Below are positions 44,305-58,606 of a stretch of 64,000 nucleotides of DNA, piece by piece. The position numbers and the translations under genes were made by a program. The notes beneath the pieces were generated by a model that was not told the origin of the DNA, made no database searches, and was given only the letters and a program-made list of their open reading frames with translations. Source of the stretch: Sinonovacula constricta. Lineage: Eukaryota; Mollusca; Bivalvia; Cardiida; Solecurtidae. The DNA lies in NCBI GenBank assembly GCA_007844125.1, contig CM017564.1, forward strand, positions 11,431,326 through 11,495,325. The letters run 5' to 3'. Position 1 is the stretch's first letter. Every line of letters begins with the position of its first letter.

Positions 44305-44770
44305 CCTTGGGGTACTGTATGCAATCTGAGTAAGCTTATGAATTTGGATGCTCTATACCATTTAAGTTCATGTAATCTTATGAATTGTGTGCTCTATGCC
44401 ATCTTATAATCTTATGAATCGGGTGTTCTATTCCATCCCAGTAATTTTATGAATGGGGTGCTCTATGCAATCTGATTAATCTTATAAAACAGGTGCTCTA
44501 TGCCATCTGATTAATCGTATGAATCGGGTGTTCTATGCCATCTGAGTAATCTCGTGAATTGGATGTTCTTTGCCATCTGATTAATCTTATGAATTGGGTG
44601 TTCTATCACATCCCAGTAATTTTAGGAACCGGGTGCTCTATGCCATCTGAGTAATCATATAAATGGAGTGTTCTATGCTCTCTGATTAATCTTATGAATC
44701 GGATGTTCTACGCCATCTGATTAATCTTATGAATGGGTTGCTGCATGCCCCCTTATTTATTTTATTAATG
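44305..44770 (+). repeat. 35-bp minisatellite (duplication copy 1)
   Basis: About 13 diverged units of the type ATCTTATGAATCGGGTGTTC followed by TATGCCATCTGATTA. The same array lies in copy 2 at 53,600-54,055. Confidence 0.88.
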
Positions 44771-45416
44771 GGGGTCTCTATACTTGACCGTTTAATCGAC
44801 TACTCAGTGTTTACCGTAATGTTAAAAGTGATTTCCAAAAAAAGCAATACTTCGTTTAGCATTAATGTTAAATGAATAAATGTAAGTAAAGGCAATTAAA
44901 TAACATAATACCATTGCCTCACTTGTTATACAGTACACAATGGGTTTAATATTTTGGTTAAAATGTCCATTATTTCCAAATCTATAGATTAGCGCGATAT
45001 GGATTTCATCTACTAATAGTCATCGACGTCAGAGCTGATTACCTGTATGATAGTGTAACGTGATTGTAAAAGTATGTTGTCACGTGGTTTTATTTGTTTT
45101 CAACTGAGCTTGGCTAAGATATGATAAAAAGTTTTTTATAACGATAAGTGGACTTTACTTTTCAAATGAATTGGGGGGAGGGGGCCACCAATAATCGCTG
45201 GATCTTTTCAGGTAGCAAAACTTTGCTTGCACGAGAGTAAAAATGGTCCATTCTCTCATACTTTCTTCAAAGGTTATCATAAACAGTTTTCAAAACAAAC
45301 CCTCATATTAAAATTTCGTTATGGTTCTCGTTACGGTTGCCATCGAAACCGCAACTTTTCCTAAGGTCAAAAATGAGGTTATTATTAGTTTGAAAATATG
45401 GGGAATTGCACACTTA

Positions 45417-45924
45417 ATGGAAGGTATCCGACAGTTTAGACATTTTTTTTTCCATATCATGCAGCCAAACAAATTATGTTAGCTTGTAAAGATCCTAAGA
45501 TTGTAAAGATCATACGATTGCTATTTATTGGTCCATTACAACCATGTGAAAAGTAAAGCATAACATCCCGTTTGTCAATATAAAAATACATTTTGTCCGA
45601 CCCACGCTGCACAGTTCGTGATATTTAAACGAAGAAAGCCATGTGACTATTTCATTCCGATAATCAGCACTGATTTATTTATTTTACATGATCATTCCGA
45701 GAATCAGCTCTGATGTCGATATATTTTTTTCCTGAGATCTCCATCGTGCTAAGATTTGGAAAGAATGGACATATAGAGCAAGTTTCATGATTTGTACTGT
45801 CAAACAATTGACAAACTGTTGAAAATCGCCATTGCTTAGATTATATTATGAGTATGTAAGATTTATGCCCAGATTCTTCCATTTATAATTATTTTATATG
45901 TAGGCAAACATGCCACATACCACA
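45417..45924 (+). mobile_element. Old GGTATCCGACAGTTT-ended element (duplication copy 1)
   Basis: The left AAGGTATCCGACAGTTTAGA and right GGCAAACATGCCACATACCAC are diverged inverses, as in 59,503-60,213. It contains CATTCCGATAATCAGC and TGTCCGACCC blocks. It was carried along in the segmental duplication (counterpart at 54,697-55,381). Confidence 0.5.
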
Positions 45925-47232
45925 TTTAAACAAATATATATGGATATTTATAAAATAACTTTAATTTTACAACCTCAAATGCACTTATGCAGCATATAGT
46001 TTATCTTCGTTGAGTCCTATCTGTACTCTTGACCTCTCTTCCACAGGGTATACATGCATGGGTTATAAACTATATCGAAACTGGATATCATATGACTGTA
46101 TTGACATCATTGATCGTGTAACTTTGGGTGTCGGAACATGCCGATTAAAGTTGGGGTAATGTCTGAAGTTGTTTAAATATAAACAACGAAGTTTTCCGAA
46201 ACATACCGAGTAGTAACGAAACCACAAACCACTTGTGTTACCGATTCGTAGATAGGACTTGAACAAAGGTGTTTGTAGCATACACAATTGGAATGATTGG
46301 TGTCAAAGTACTGCAGTCTTAAAGGGTAGCTGGAAAAGCACAGATCGGACTGAAATCCAATTTAATTTAATTGTGTTCAAGTTGAAATCAGTGACGTAGT
46401 GACGATAGAACGAGAAGGAATTATCATGGACAATTAGGACACGGAATAGGTGACAATGAATTATTTACGTTTAACATTTTATTACAATCAATAACGTCTG
46501 AAAATGTTCGCAACATCAATACTTTAATTCTAAGTATTGCGTACGTACAACCAAGAAACATGTTCACCCGGAAACCCATGTTTCTATGTAGGAAAGAATA
46601 ACAATGAAAACAACACACAAACAACGCCGTATCTGGAATGAAATGTTCTTAACTATATACCTATACATGTATCATTCGAGATGCCCATATTTATATGATC
46701 AACGTTATTAGAGGCTTATTTTGTTATGCTGATAAATTATCCGTTTAGTATAGTTAAGGTAGATTCTCGGAAAAAATAGTTGATTTGGTTTTCTGAAAAT
46801 GCGTTTGAACATGCACTCTAAATTCGTGTCTGTTTTTATTTAAAAAATAATAAATAACATTCATTATCGTTTTAAACATCATGGTCATGATCATCGTCAT
46901 CATCACCATCATCAGAAGAACTTATTTTCATATAATTAATCCGAGAATGCGTGCATAGGCTGCAACTGGCCACATTCTCTTCCCGTAAACGCGTTTACTG
47001 GTAGTGTAGAAATGTATATTTTTAGAACAAAAAGACCATGATATTTGAAATGCAAGTGATCTTATAGACATCACGCTCATCATCATCATCATCATAATCA
47101 ATAAAAACAATATCATACTTTTCTGTCTCACCCTTTTTTTCAGATTTTTTTTCTCAGAAAAGCATTAACATTTAAATCAATATTAATAACTTTCATAAAT
47201 TAACTTTGTAGACTTATTATGTTTCAGTAATA

Positions 47233-48986
47233 ATGGATGAAGTATCCGGACGTGGTGTATCTTCATGTTGCACACAGCCAGATCCCCATGGTCACGACAG
47301 CTGTGACGAGTGTGCTGAATCGGGAAACATGGTCACTGCTTCTGGTTTTTGTGCGAATTGTACTGACTTTCTTTGTACATTATGCATTGAGCAGCATAAG
47401 AAAGCCAGATCGTCAAGAAAACACGAAATTCTTGAGGGTAAAGACATGCCAACCATTAAGCCAAGAAAATCCAATGTGGAGAAATGCACCATGCACCCAG
47501 GAAGGCCGATTGAGGCTTATTGTCCTGATGATGACACATTTGGATGCTCGCTGTGTTTCACAGTTGGCCACAGATCCTGTCAGAATGTCGCTCTTCTGTC
47601 TGATTTGTCACGTGGTGTAGAAACAAGCAAAGAATTTCTAGATGTCCAAAATGCAGCTGACAGATACAAGAAATTGGAGGAGGAGTACAAGCAGGTCATT
47701 ACGAAATATTTGTCCGAGAACGATGAATGGCACAGTAAAACCTTGGAGAGATTTCAACAATTCCGATCAGAGGTCCTTAGCATCGTAGAAGAAATCGGGA
47801 TAAAAGTACACGAGGAGGCAGACGCATTGAAAGAGGAAAATAAAAGCCAGCTGAATAAACTAGCACATCAAATTGCAACATGTACGGAACAAGTTAAACA
47901 GTATATGTTAAATATGGACGACAAGAAAGATCGCAAGGAAAATGAACAATTATTCATTGTTTTAAAGAAAAATGGCAGGCTTGTAATTGACTCTGTTCCT
48001 CGCTTAGAGACAATCTATAAGGAAATTGCTATCAAAACATTTAAATTCAAATTTGATCCTTCCATCAAAGATATATTAATCAGGACAAACAAAATAAATG
48101 TTGACACACCATCACTTCTTTCTCAACCTAAAACAGAATCAGATGAGGAAAGTAACACCAGTCTTCACGGAGTTCAATCACCAGCCACAAGATGCAAATC
48201 AATATCTCTGGTGAACATCAAATCAACGGAAGACGATAAAACATTCTGGGTCACTAGTATAATGGCACTTTCAAAAACAAAACTTGTCATGGCTGACTAT
48301 AATAATGACTGCCTGAAAGTGTTTGACATGACCAGTAACTCCATCACACAGAGACGGTCCCTAACAGCAAAACCCTTTTTATCACTAAAGTTCCCGGCTG
48401 TCGTGTGGCTGTTTCATTTCCAAACGCTAAACACATCCAATTATTCAAAGCTGACCAGACCCTGGAACCTTGTGGAAGTATTGACGTACCTTCTGGATGT
48501 TCTGGTCTACACTGTGCTGGAGACAGGCTGGTTGTATCTTACACCACTCCACCAAAGATTCTGATACTTAGTATGACTGGTGCGGTCCTCCAGACTATCC
48601 AGTATGATCCGTCAGGGAAAGAGTTATTCCAGTATCCATTGTACTTGACAGTAAGTAATGACAACAAGTTGATCTATGTAAGTGATGGTGATAGCCATAA
48701 CCTCACATGTATGACCACTACCGGCGTGGTCCAGTGGGTTTACCGTGATGAGCAGTTGAAGGATCCATATGGCGTGACTACCGGAGAGAACGGGTCTGTC
48801 TACCTCTGTAGCTATGGAACCGAAACCATCCACGTGGTGTCCCGTGACGGTGCAAGACTCGCCATAATAGAGAGTGATCAGTCCAGTATCGTGAATCCAA
48901 TTGCCGTGTATTACACCAGCAACAACCGGACACTGTATGTGTCGAATTACGATGATTGTCATATGCTGAGACTCAGATTGCAATAG
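47233..48986 (+). CDS. TRIM-like gene, copy 1 (two B-boxes, coiled coil, propeller), frameshifted
   Basis: The single coding exon follows an acceptor (TATGTTTCAG at 47,218-47,227), so a 5' UTR exon upstream is likely; a candidate donor is at 46,450. Residues 24-64 form a B-box1-like cluster (CDEC, CANC, CTLC, then His), 85-116 a B-box2 (CTMH, C97, D100, CSLC, H113), and about 140-260 a coiled coil. From about 325 an NHL/TRIM2-like propeller runs to the stop. No RING precedes the B-boxes, so E3 ligase activity is not predicted from this exon. TRIM-like proteins of this type are numerous in bivalves and are often proposed in immunity. A net one-base loss at 48,367-48,381 shifts the frame at about residue 382; the propeller continues in another frame to 48,986. 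The cause may be a real mutation or an assembly error. Confidence 0.75.
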
Positions 48987-48995
48987 TTTATTTAG

Positions 48996-48998
<3 letters not shown>

Positions 48999-49094
<96 letters not shown>

Positions 49095-49128
49095 TATATA
49101 CACACATATATAAATATATATATATATA

Positions 49129-49223
<95 letters not shown>
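48999..49223. repeat. Long (CA)n then (TA)n microsatellite
   Basis: A CA tract runs from 48,999 to about 49,088, followed by mixed TATACA and a nearly pure TA tract to 49,223. It begins 12 bases after the stop of the copy-1 TRIM-like gene and ends at the hAT element. Such tracts can form Z-DNA and cruciforms and mark the duplication junction. The minus-strand 209-residue frame here is low-complexity artefact. Confidence 0.97.
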
Positions 49224-49226
<3 letters not shown>

Positions 49227-49957
49227 GGTTGTTAACGAATATTCGAATATCAAGTCGCTATTCGAATAGAGATTTTGGGATTCGAATATTTTATAAGTTT
49301 TATTCCACTTTTGTTAAGTTCGAAGAAACATTGAAAAGATATTTCTTCAGTTGATCGTAGTGTCTCCCAGCGACTTAAGACGCTACCGATATGTGATCGC
49401 GTTCGCTCTAAGATAGAGGGGGTGGGTCATGTCTCCTGATAACGAATTGCCATCTGGTTAACAGCATGAAATCACCTTACCGCGCACAGCTCCTTCTCTG
49501 CCCCCTCTCCCACTTAGACCCAGTCACAGTACCCACATCACCATACAGACTTGGAAACAGTTGCCAAAGTCCAATAAACACACCTGTCAGTTCAATGCTG
49601 CGGCAATTAGCTACAGCAATTACGTAACACTGACTCTACCCAGCTTCGGTCGGGATAGTGTGTAATAAATGCATTGTATAAGGCTATACTTATTGATAAC
49701 AGTCCACCAGAACCTTTTTTTATTTTTTGGAAAGCACAACAACATCACTGTCAAACAAACTTTAATTGCAATCACTTTCTGTTTTGTCACTCTAATTTAT
49801 ACTTGTTATTTTATTCCTATATAATACCGCGACATCTGTTATTTTTGTTACCGCGATTTTCAGTTCTTTTTTATTGCTTCGTTGTCTCCGAATAACAAAA
49901 ATGTAAATCTACAAATTTTGTAATTGTTCGTCATAGGTTTACTTAACACACTTAAAA

Positions 49958-50097
<140 letters not shown>

Positions 50098-50860
50098 TGG
50101 TTGGTACTTCATCAATTTATCAACAGTCAGGTAATCTTGACACTAGCCAATCACAGTAATTATCGTCATCAAATGGTTTTGCTTACATTCGCCACCCACA
50201 GGCATATGGCGAGCAGGTTCGTAATTGTCTATTGTGTATTGGTAACTAAATGTCTCTAATTGACATGTTATGGCTTCGGATTAATAACGCCCTTAGCGAT
50301 ATCAGCCAATCACAATTAAACATCAATACGACCACCAACCAATCAAGACCGTTAATTGGCTGTACACTTGAGCGATTTTCCTTCATAAAACCTTCGTGGT
50401 TTTGCCTAATTGTCTTACAGTCGATCCAGTATCACACGCATTTTGTCCTTTTGAAAATGCCGCCTTTAATCATTAATGTATTTTATAAGATTAGTTCACA
50501 AAACTTGATTGACTGTTGTTATACATTCTTTGCGGTTAGTATAGTAAACTATTAAAATTGTAAGCTAATTTGCATGTGTTGTACAGTTTCATCTAATAAA
50601 ACTATGATATGGTTTTATTAAATCGATATGTTAACATTAAAAGGAGCTTAAGTAGCCCCTTAAATACGTCATATGTTAATACAAAAAAGTAATTAATTTC
50701 ACAAAATGCCTTTAAATTGTAAAGGTTATTACACGAAGTACAACACGTTACAAAAAGACACCCAAGTTTAAGGTGACTAATTAATTATGTATATTTTATA
50801 CGGGACTTTGCAGGTCATCTTAACATTGATTGGTTACTTTATAGTTTTTAAAAGAGTTTC

Positions 50861-50896
<36 letters not shown>

Positions 50897-50916
50897 TATA
50901 ATAATTATAATAATAA
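50861..50916. repeat. (AAT)n microsatellite
   Basis: About 18 AAT/TAA triplets, slightly interrupted. The matching tract in the other hAT copy (29,682-29,709) is about half as long. Confidence 0.93.
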
Positions 50917-53599
50917 TTGTTAAGTAGCAATGACACTGGCGTTCTTCACTGACAGTATTTTCTTTCAAATTACACGTTCCGAATATTCGAATATCGTTTT
51001 GGGACTCGATTTACATCCCTAATATATATATATATATTTATCAGATCGAACGAAAAATGTGTGGATTATTCTGTTGATAATTTTGTGTGTAAACAGAACA
51101 TGACAACCTTGATCGTCATCTTCAAACTGCCAAGACTCAACGAAACCTACAACTTGTGTGATCATGATTATTTAAGTATATAGTGCAGTACAAATCACTA
51201 ATGCAAGTTTATAAGAATTTAAAGTAATTCAAAGAGCTTTATATAGTTAGTAAAAACCACAAACCAACTACTCTTTAAAAAACCATTACATGTTGTTATA
51301 TTGAAACTGTCTTCTTTTATCTAAACATCAACTTGTACATAATATATCTACTTAGTGTGCAATCTGCCATTTCGATGTTTGTAAATTCACTGGTGTCAAA
51401 CTATATTATGGGAATGAGGATAAAGGTATGTAATGACAGAGCTTCATTAATCTGTTGCAAATATTGCTGCAGTCAACAAATTCAGCACAAATCTTTGCCA
51501 AACTTTAGGGATTAATAATAAAACCTGAAAATGGTAGTGAAAAATTTAATAGTTTCTTTAAAAATTCTGAGGGGGACTTTTTCTAAATGTTCACAATTAA
51601 AGCCATCTTTTGTTTTGCCAAGTGGATATTTAAAATATTGTGCTTAAGCTGCTGATAAATGTAAAGTTTAAAATATATTTTTTGTGATATTGACTCTTCA
51701 AATTATTATGATGTGAATCTAAGTAGGCTTAACAGAGCTCTGATATTGTCAGTAGTCATAAACACAACCCAAGACCAAATGGGTCGATCTATGGAAACAA
51801 TTAGGAAAAAGTAAATCCTTTAAGTGTGAAGTTCTTTCATTCTACCTTCTCATTTTCTTGTAAAATATTTAACTTTAAGGCAGCAAAATTGTACCATTTC
51901 AAAATAAAATATTACCATAATTAATTTGTATGTCATGTTGTAACATTGTTAATTTCACATTTTTAGATTCATTGTCATAATCATTAGCCTTTTATTCATA
52001 TATGTATTATTTTAGTGTAAATTCTATTTCATTAAACTTTTAAAACCCTTCTATTTACCCTCTTTTTGTCAATGCAGAAAATTAAATCTCTACAGTATGA
52101 AATTACAGAAAGTAGTGCTTGCGTATCTTCCAGAATTTAATAATATATCAAGTATTGAATTTATAATTTTTTTGTGTGGTTTTATAAAGTTACATATTAA
52201 AGACCATAAATGCACTGATATACTTTTCATGTTAAATATTGCTCTAAATGAGCTATACCACATAGGAAAGTCTGTATGAAAGTTATATTTTGATCAGAGT
52301 TTCATCACGCAAAAGGTATGAAATAAGAATGTGAATAGGCGAAAATGAACTGCAACTTCGTGATTTTTGTCCAACTTTAACATGAAAATAAAAATAAACT
52401 TCTCAAGTTAATTGCTGCGCCTTAATAAACCCTTTATGATCAATGACAAAAGCAATCATTAATCCAAACATACCTTTAAAATATTTTTTTTATCATGTAT
52501 CTCGAAAAACATTCAAAAATAGATTTCTGTACATTTTATCTGTAAACATGTACTCCCGTTTTATTGACATTCATGTTTAATCAGTTGTGTTAAGAGTTTC
52601 TATTTTCTGCTTCCTTATTTAACAAGAAAATAGTGAAGAAGAAAAGATTGTTACTTGTGTTTTGTTACAGTCACTAGAAATTTTCAACTAAAACTATGTT
52701 TTATAATTTCAATTGCATTAATCGTTATTACATGATTAACTGTGCATATGATTTTGCAGTAAAAAGCAAGATAAATTGAAGCTTTCATTTCTAGAGTTAT
52801 GTATATTTATTGATTTCATATTTGCAGAAAAATAGGTTTGTGTCGTTCTAGATAAGTTATTGTTTACACAGATGTAGAAAAAAAGAGTTAATTGTCTGTA
52901 GCATGTTTATAAAAGTTCAGAATAAGCTATTTCAGTATAAATAAAGGAAGAACCCAGAGTAAATCCATACAAAACGCATGGTTTGTTATACTTTTAATAA
53001 AATAATTTTGGTACAGCTTTCTATGTTGAAAACTATACTTTAATAATATCCCAATTCTAATATTTTTTTTAATCATTTTAATTTTTAGATGCATTCATAC
53101 CACTTGTCTGTGATTAGAATATTTCATATATTTTTAAGAACATAGATTAACTCTAAACCTGCTAAACACATAAATTCTGCAGGCTTTTACAAATAGTTAA
53201 GAGCCAGATCAGCCAGGATTAAAGATTATATAACTTTGAGATTGAACCCAAGCTCTAAAGCATCTGATTGGTCCAATTCAAATTTTATTTGAATCCAGCC
53301 AATCATATGATGTTTTTGTCACTGACACATACTCGAACTTTTATAATCTTCAGCCCAGCTCCCAATAAAACGCTGATTATTTGCTGTATTTCACGGTGTT
53401 TCTTGTGTTGTATTATTTGTACTTTTCTTCATGCTGTTCATTATCCCCACATTTCACCCATCATCCGTATCGATCATTAACATAGAAGGAATTTTACTTG
53501 AAATTGTTTTATAATAAATTTCATGTTATTGATTTGGATTTGTGTTTCTTCCTGCATTTTCAGTTCGGTATCGAATGTAAATACCCTTGGGGTACTGTA

Positions 53600-54055
53600 T
53601 GCAATCTGAGTAATCTTATGAATTTGGATGCTCTATACCATCTAAGTTCATGTAATCTTATGAATTGGGTTCTCTATGACATCTGATTAATCTTATGAAT
53701 CGGGTGTTCTATTCCATCCCAGTAATTTTATGAATGGGGTGCTCTATGCAATCTGATTAATTTTATAAAGCAGGTGTTCTATGCCATCTGATTGATCTTA
53801 TGAATCGGGTGTTCTATGCCATCTAAGTAATCTCGTGAATTGGATGTTCTATGCCATCTGATCAATCTTATAAATTGAGTGTTCTATCCCATCCCAGTAA
53901 TTTTATGAACGGTGTGCTCTATGCCATCTGAGTAATCTTATAAATGGAATGTTCTGTTATCTGATTAATCTTATAAATCGGATGTTCTACGCCATCTGAT
54001 TAATCTTATGAATGGGGTGCTGCATGCCCACTTATTTGTCTTATTAATGGGCGTC
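53600..54055 (+). repeat. 35-bp minisatellite (duplication copy 2)
   Basis: About 13 units, the counterpart of 44,305-44,770, with unit-by-unit substitutions but a similar number of units. The array therefore predates the duplication and has not re-expanded much. Confidence 0.87.
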
Positions 54056-54696
54056 TCAATACTTGACCGTTTAATCGACTACTCAGTTTTAATTTTCTTT
54101 TTCAATAAACTGTTTTACCACAATGTTAAAAGTGATTTCCAAAAAAGCAATACTTCGTTTAGCATTAATGTTAAATGGATAAATGTAAGTATAGGCTGTT
54201 AAATAACATAATACCATTACCTCAATTATTATTTAGTACACAATGTGTTGAATATATTGGTTAAAATAGCCATTATTTCCAAATCTATAGATTAGCGCGA
54301 TAGGGATTTCATCTACTAATAGGCATCGACGTCAGAGCTGGTTACCTGTATGATGGTGTAACGTGATTCTATTTGTTTAAAACTGAGCTTGAATCAGATA
54401 TGATAAGAAGTTTTTTTATGACGGTAAGTGCACTTTACTTTTCAAATGAATTTGGCGGGGTGGGGGGGGGGGGGGTGTCACCAATAATCGCCGGATCTTT
54501 TCAGGTAACAACTTTTTTGCTTGCACGAGAGTAAAAAATGGTCCATTCTCTCATATACTATCTTCAAAGGTTATCATAAGCAGTTTTCAAAACAAACCCT
54601 CATATCAAAATTGCGTTACCGTTGCCATCAAAACCGCAACTTTTCCGAAAATGAGGTTATAATTAGTTTGAAAATATGGGGAATTACACACACTTA

Positions 54697-55381
54697 ATGG
54701 TAGGTATCTGACAGTTTAGACATTTTTTTTCATATCATGCAACCAAACAAATTATGTTAGCTTGTAAAGATCCTACAATTGCTATTTATTGATGCATTAC
54801 AACCATGTGAAAAGTAAAGCATAACATACCGTTTGTCAATATAAAAATACATTTTGTCCGACCCAAGCTTATCAGTTCTTAATTTTTAAAGAAGAAAGTC
54901 ACGTGACTATTTCATTCCGATAATCAGCTCTGATATATTTTTGCTGAGATCTCTGTCATGCTCAGATTTGGAAAGAATGGACATTTAGGGCAGGTTTCAT
55001 GATTTGTACTGTCAAACAATTGACAAACTGTTCAAAATCGCCATTGCTTAGATTATATTATGAGTATGTAACATTTATGCCCAGATTCAAAACTGTTTTA
55101 CCGCAATGATAAAATGATTTCCACAAAAACAATACGTTGTTTAGCATTAATGTTAAATGAACAAATGTAAGTAAAGACTGTTAAATAACATGATATGAAT
55201 ATATTGGTGCTTAGATTTGGAAAGAATGGACATTTAGAGCAGGTTTCATGATTTGAACTGTCAAACAATTGACAAAATGTTCAGAATCGTTAATGCTTAG
55301 ATGTTTATGTACTAATTATGCCCAGATTCTTCCATTTATAATTACATGTATTTTATATAGGCAAACATGCCGGATTCCTCA
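54697..55381 (+). mobile_element. Old GGTATC-ended element (duplication copy 2)
   Basis: Counterpart of 45,417-45,924, here longer because an internal segment is partly repeated. The left end reads TAGGTATCTGACAGTTTAGA. Confidence 0.45.
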
Positions 55382-56663
55382 TTTAAACAAATATTTAGGT
55401 ACCCATGTAAAATGTCTGGTGGGATGAACGGTAATTTTTCTGAGTGTGTGCGTGCACTTAATCAAACATTTACAGTAATTTACTTGTACTGTTGTTTCTA
55501 CATGTCCCTGGATATTTTAAGTATTTTATCTTCGTTGAGTCCTATCTGCACTCTTTGACTTCTCTATCACATGGTATACATGCACGGGTTATAAACTATA
55601 TCGAAACTGGCTATCATATGACTGTATTGACATCATTGATAACACCACTTTGGGTGTCGGAACATGCCGATTAAAGCTGGGGTAAAGTCGGAACTTGTTT
55701 AAATGTAACCAGCGTAGTTTTCCGAAACATACCGAGTAGTTACGGAAACACAAACTACTTGTGTTATCGATTCGTAGATAGGACTTGAACAAAGGTGTTT
55801 GTAGCATACACAATTGCAATGATTGTGAATCGACTGGTATTTTGGTGTCAATGTACTGCAGTCCTAAAGGGTATCTGGAAAAGCACAGATCGGACTGAAA
55901 TCCAATTTAATTTAATTGTGTTCAAGTTGGAATCAGTGACGATAGAACGAGAAGGAACTAGCATGGACAGTTACAACACGGAATAGGTGAGAACATTATT
56001 ACTGAATTATTTACGTTTAACATTTTATTACAATCAATAACAGCTGAAAATGTTCGCAACATCAATACTTTAATTCTACGGATTACGTACTTACAACAAA
56101 GAAACATGTTCACCCGGAAACCCATGTTTCTGTGTAGAAAAGAAAAACAATGTAAACAACACACATATCTGGAGTGAAATGTTCTGAACTATGTACCCTT
56201 ACATGTAGCATTCTAGATGTCCATATTTATATGAGCAACGTTATTGGAGGCTTATTTTGTTGTACTGATTATGTAACCACATTTACGTGTCGTTTAGTAT
56301 AGTAAAGGTAGATTCTCGAAAAATAGATCATTTGGTTTTCTGAAAATGCGGCTGAACATACACTTTAAATTCCTGTCTGTTTTTATTTAAAAAATAACAA
56401 AACATTTAAGAAATCAATCGCGGCATACTTAATTGTATGGTCATCATCAGAAGAAGCAGCAGCAGCGGCAGCGAATTCATTATCGTTTTAAACATCATGA
56501 TCATCTTCATCGTCACCATCATCAGAAGTACTTATTTTCATATAATTAATAAAATTCTTTTCCCGTAAACGCGTTTACTGGTAGTGTAGAAGTGTCTTTT
56601 TTTCATAAAATAACCCCCAAACAATGAGATTTGTTGAAAATGCAAATGATATTATCTATATAA

Positions 56664-56675
56664 CGATCATCGTCG

Positions 56676-56725
<50 letters not shown>

Positions 56726-56751
56726 GTCATCATCATCATCATCATCATCAA
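56664..56751. repeat. (CAT)n microsatellite upstream of TRIM-like copy 2
   Basis: A run of roughly 27 CAT/CGT triplets about 120 bases before the acceptor of copy 2. Copy 1 has only about 7 at the corresponding place (47,078-47,097). Asp-rich and Ile-rich frames across it are artefacts. Confidence 0.95.
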
Positions 56752-56873
56752 TAACAACATCATTCTTTTCTGTCTCACCGATTATCACAATATTTCTTTT
56801 CTCAGAATAGAATTAACATTCATATAATAATTAATAACATTACTTAAATTAACTTTGTTATGTTTCAGTCATA

Positions 56874-58606
56874 ATGGATGAAGTATCCGGGCGTGGGGCA
56901 TCTTCATCAGGCACACAGCCTGTGACGAGTGTGCTGAATCGGGAAACATGGTCACTGCTTCCGTTTTTTGTGAGAATTGTTCTGACTTTCTTTGCACATC
57001 ATGCATTGAGCAGCACAAGAAAGCCAGATCGTAAAGACATCACATAATTCTTGAGGGTAAAGACATGCCAACGATTAAGCCAAGAAAATCCGATGTGGAG
57101 AAATGCACCATGCACCCCGGGAGGCCGACGGAGGCTTATTGTCCTGATGATGACACATTTGGATGTGCGCTGTGTTTCACTGTTGGCCACAGAACCTGTC
57201 AGAATGTCGCTCTACTGTCTGATTTGTCACGTGGTGTAGAAACAAGCAAAGAGTTTCTAGATGTCCAAAATGCAGCTGACAGATACAAGAAATTAGAGGA
57301 GGAGTACAAGCAGGTCATCGCGAAATATTTGTCCAAGAACGATGAATGGCACAGTAAAACCTTGGAGAGATTTCAACAATTCCGATCAGAGGTACATAGT
57401 ATCGTAGAAGAAATTGGCATAAAAGTATACGAGGAGGCAGACGCATTGAAAGAGGAAAATAAAAGCCAGCTGAATAAACTAGCACATCAAGTTGCAACAT
57501 ATACGGAACAAGTTAAACAGTATATGGTTAATATGGACGACAAGAAAGATCGCAAGGAAAATGAACAATTATTCATTGATTTAAAGAAAAATGGCAGGCT
57601 TGTAATTGACTCTGTTCCTCGCTAAGATACAATCTATAGGGATATTGCTGTCAAAAAATTTGAATTTGAATTTGATCCTTCCATCAAAGATATATTAACC
57701 AGGACCAACAAAATAAATGTTGAGACATCATCACTTCTTTCTCAACATAGAACCGAATTAACTGAGAAAAGTAACACCAGTGTTCACAGAGCTCTATCAC
57801 CAGCCACAAGATGCAAATCAACATCTCGGTTGAATATCAAATTAAAAGATGATCATGAAACATTATGGGTCACTAGTATAATGGAAGTTTCAGAAACAAA
57901 ACTTATCCTGGCTGACTTTAATAATTACTGCCTGAAATTGTTTGACATGACCAGTAACACCATCACACAGAGACGGTCCCTAACAACAAACCCTTTTGAT
58001 ATCACTAAAGTTCCAGGGTGTCGTGTGGCTGTTTCCTTTCCAAAGGCTAAACAGATCCAATTATTCAAAGCTGACCAGACCCTGGAACCTTCTGGAAATA
58101 TCGACGTGCCTTTTGGATGTCATGGTCTACAGTGTACTGGAGACAGGCTGATTGTATCTAACATCATCCCACCAAAGGCTCTGATACTTAGTCTGACTGG
58201 CACGGTGCTCCAGACTATCCAGCATGATCCATCAGGGAAAGAGTTATTTCGGTGTCCCTATTACTTGATAGTCAGTAATGACAACAAGTTGATCTATGTA
58301 AGTGATAATGACAACCATAACCTCACATGTATGACTACTACCGGCGTGGTCCAGTGGGTTTACCGGGACGAGCAGTTGCAGTATCCATATGGCGTGACTA
58401 CCGCAGAGAACAGGTCTATCTACATCTGTGGCTGGACCACCAACACCATCCACGTGGTGTCCCTTGACGGTGCCAGACTCGATATCATACAGTGTGATCA
58501 GTCCAGTATCCTGGAGCTAACTTTTATGTATTACACCTGCAACAACCGGACACTGTATGTGTCGAAATACGATGATGATCATATCACAAGACTCAGTCTG
58601 CAATAA
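56874..58606 (+). pseudogene. TRIM-like gene, copy 2, disabled
   Basis: Aligned to copy 1, this copy has lost 22 bases at about 56,920, which removes the start of the B-box1-like cluster and shifts the frame. It also has TAA at 57,032-57,034 (TCA in copy 1) and TAA at 57,623-57,625 (TTA in copy 1). The B-box2 and coiled-coil frame (57,065-57,625) and the propeller (to 58,606) are otherwise open in one frame, without the frameshift of copy 1. The same acceptor (TGTTTCAG, exon from 56,869) is kept. A candidate upstream exon ends at 55,986 with GTGAGA. A shortened product starting at the internal ATG 57,065 (186 residues: B-box2 and coiled coil) is conceivable but not demonstrated. Confidence 0.82.

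Larger units (their letters stand above)
41707..48998 (+). repeat. Segmental duplication, copy 1
   Basis: Sequence from ATTTATCAGATC (41,709) on reappears in the same order and orientation from about 51,037, and continues through the TRIM-like gene to the CA tract. Identity is high throughout by eye, with small indels. The copy starts within or just after the RAD21 3' UTR, so RAD21 flanking DNA was duplicated along with the downstream gene. Confidence 0.93.

Noticed and set aside
48624..49253. 209-residue minus-strand ORF
   Set aside because: Half of it is CA/TA microsatellite translation (Val-Cys and Ile-Tyr runs), and the rest is antisense to the propeller of the TRIM-like gene.
56603..56827. 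Asp-rich and Ile-rich ORFs near the CAT tract
   Set aside because: Pure translation of a trinucleotide repeat in different frames.
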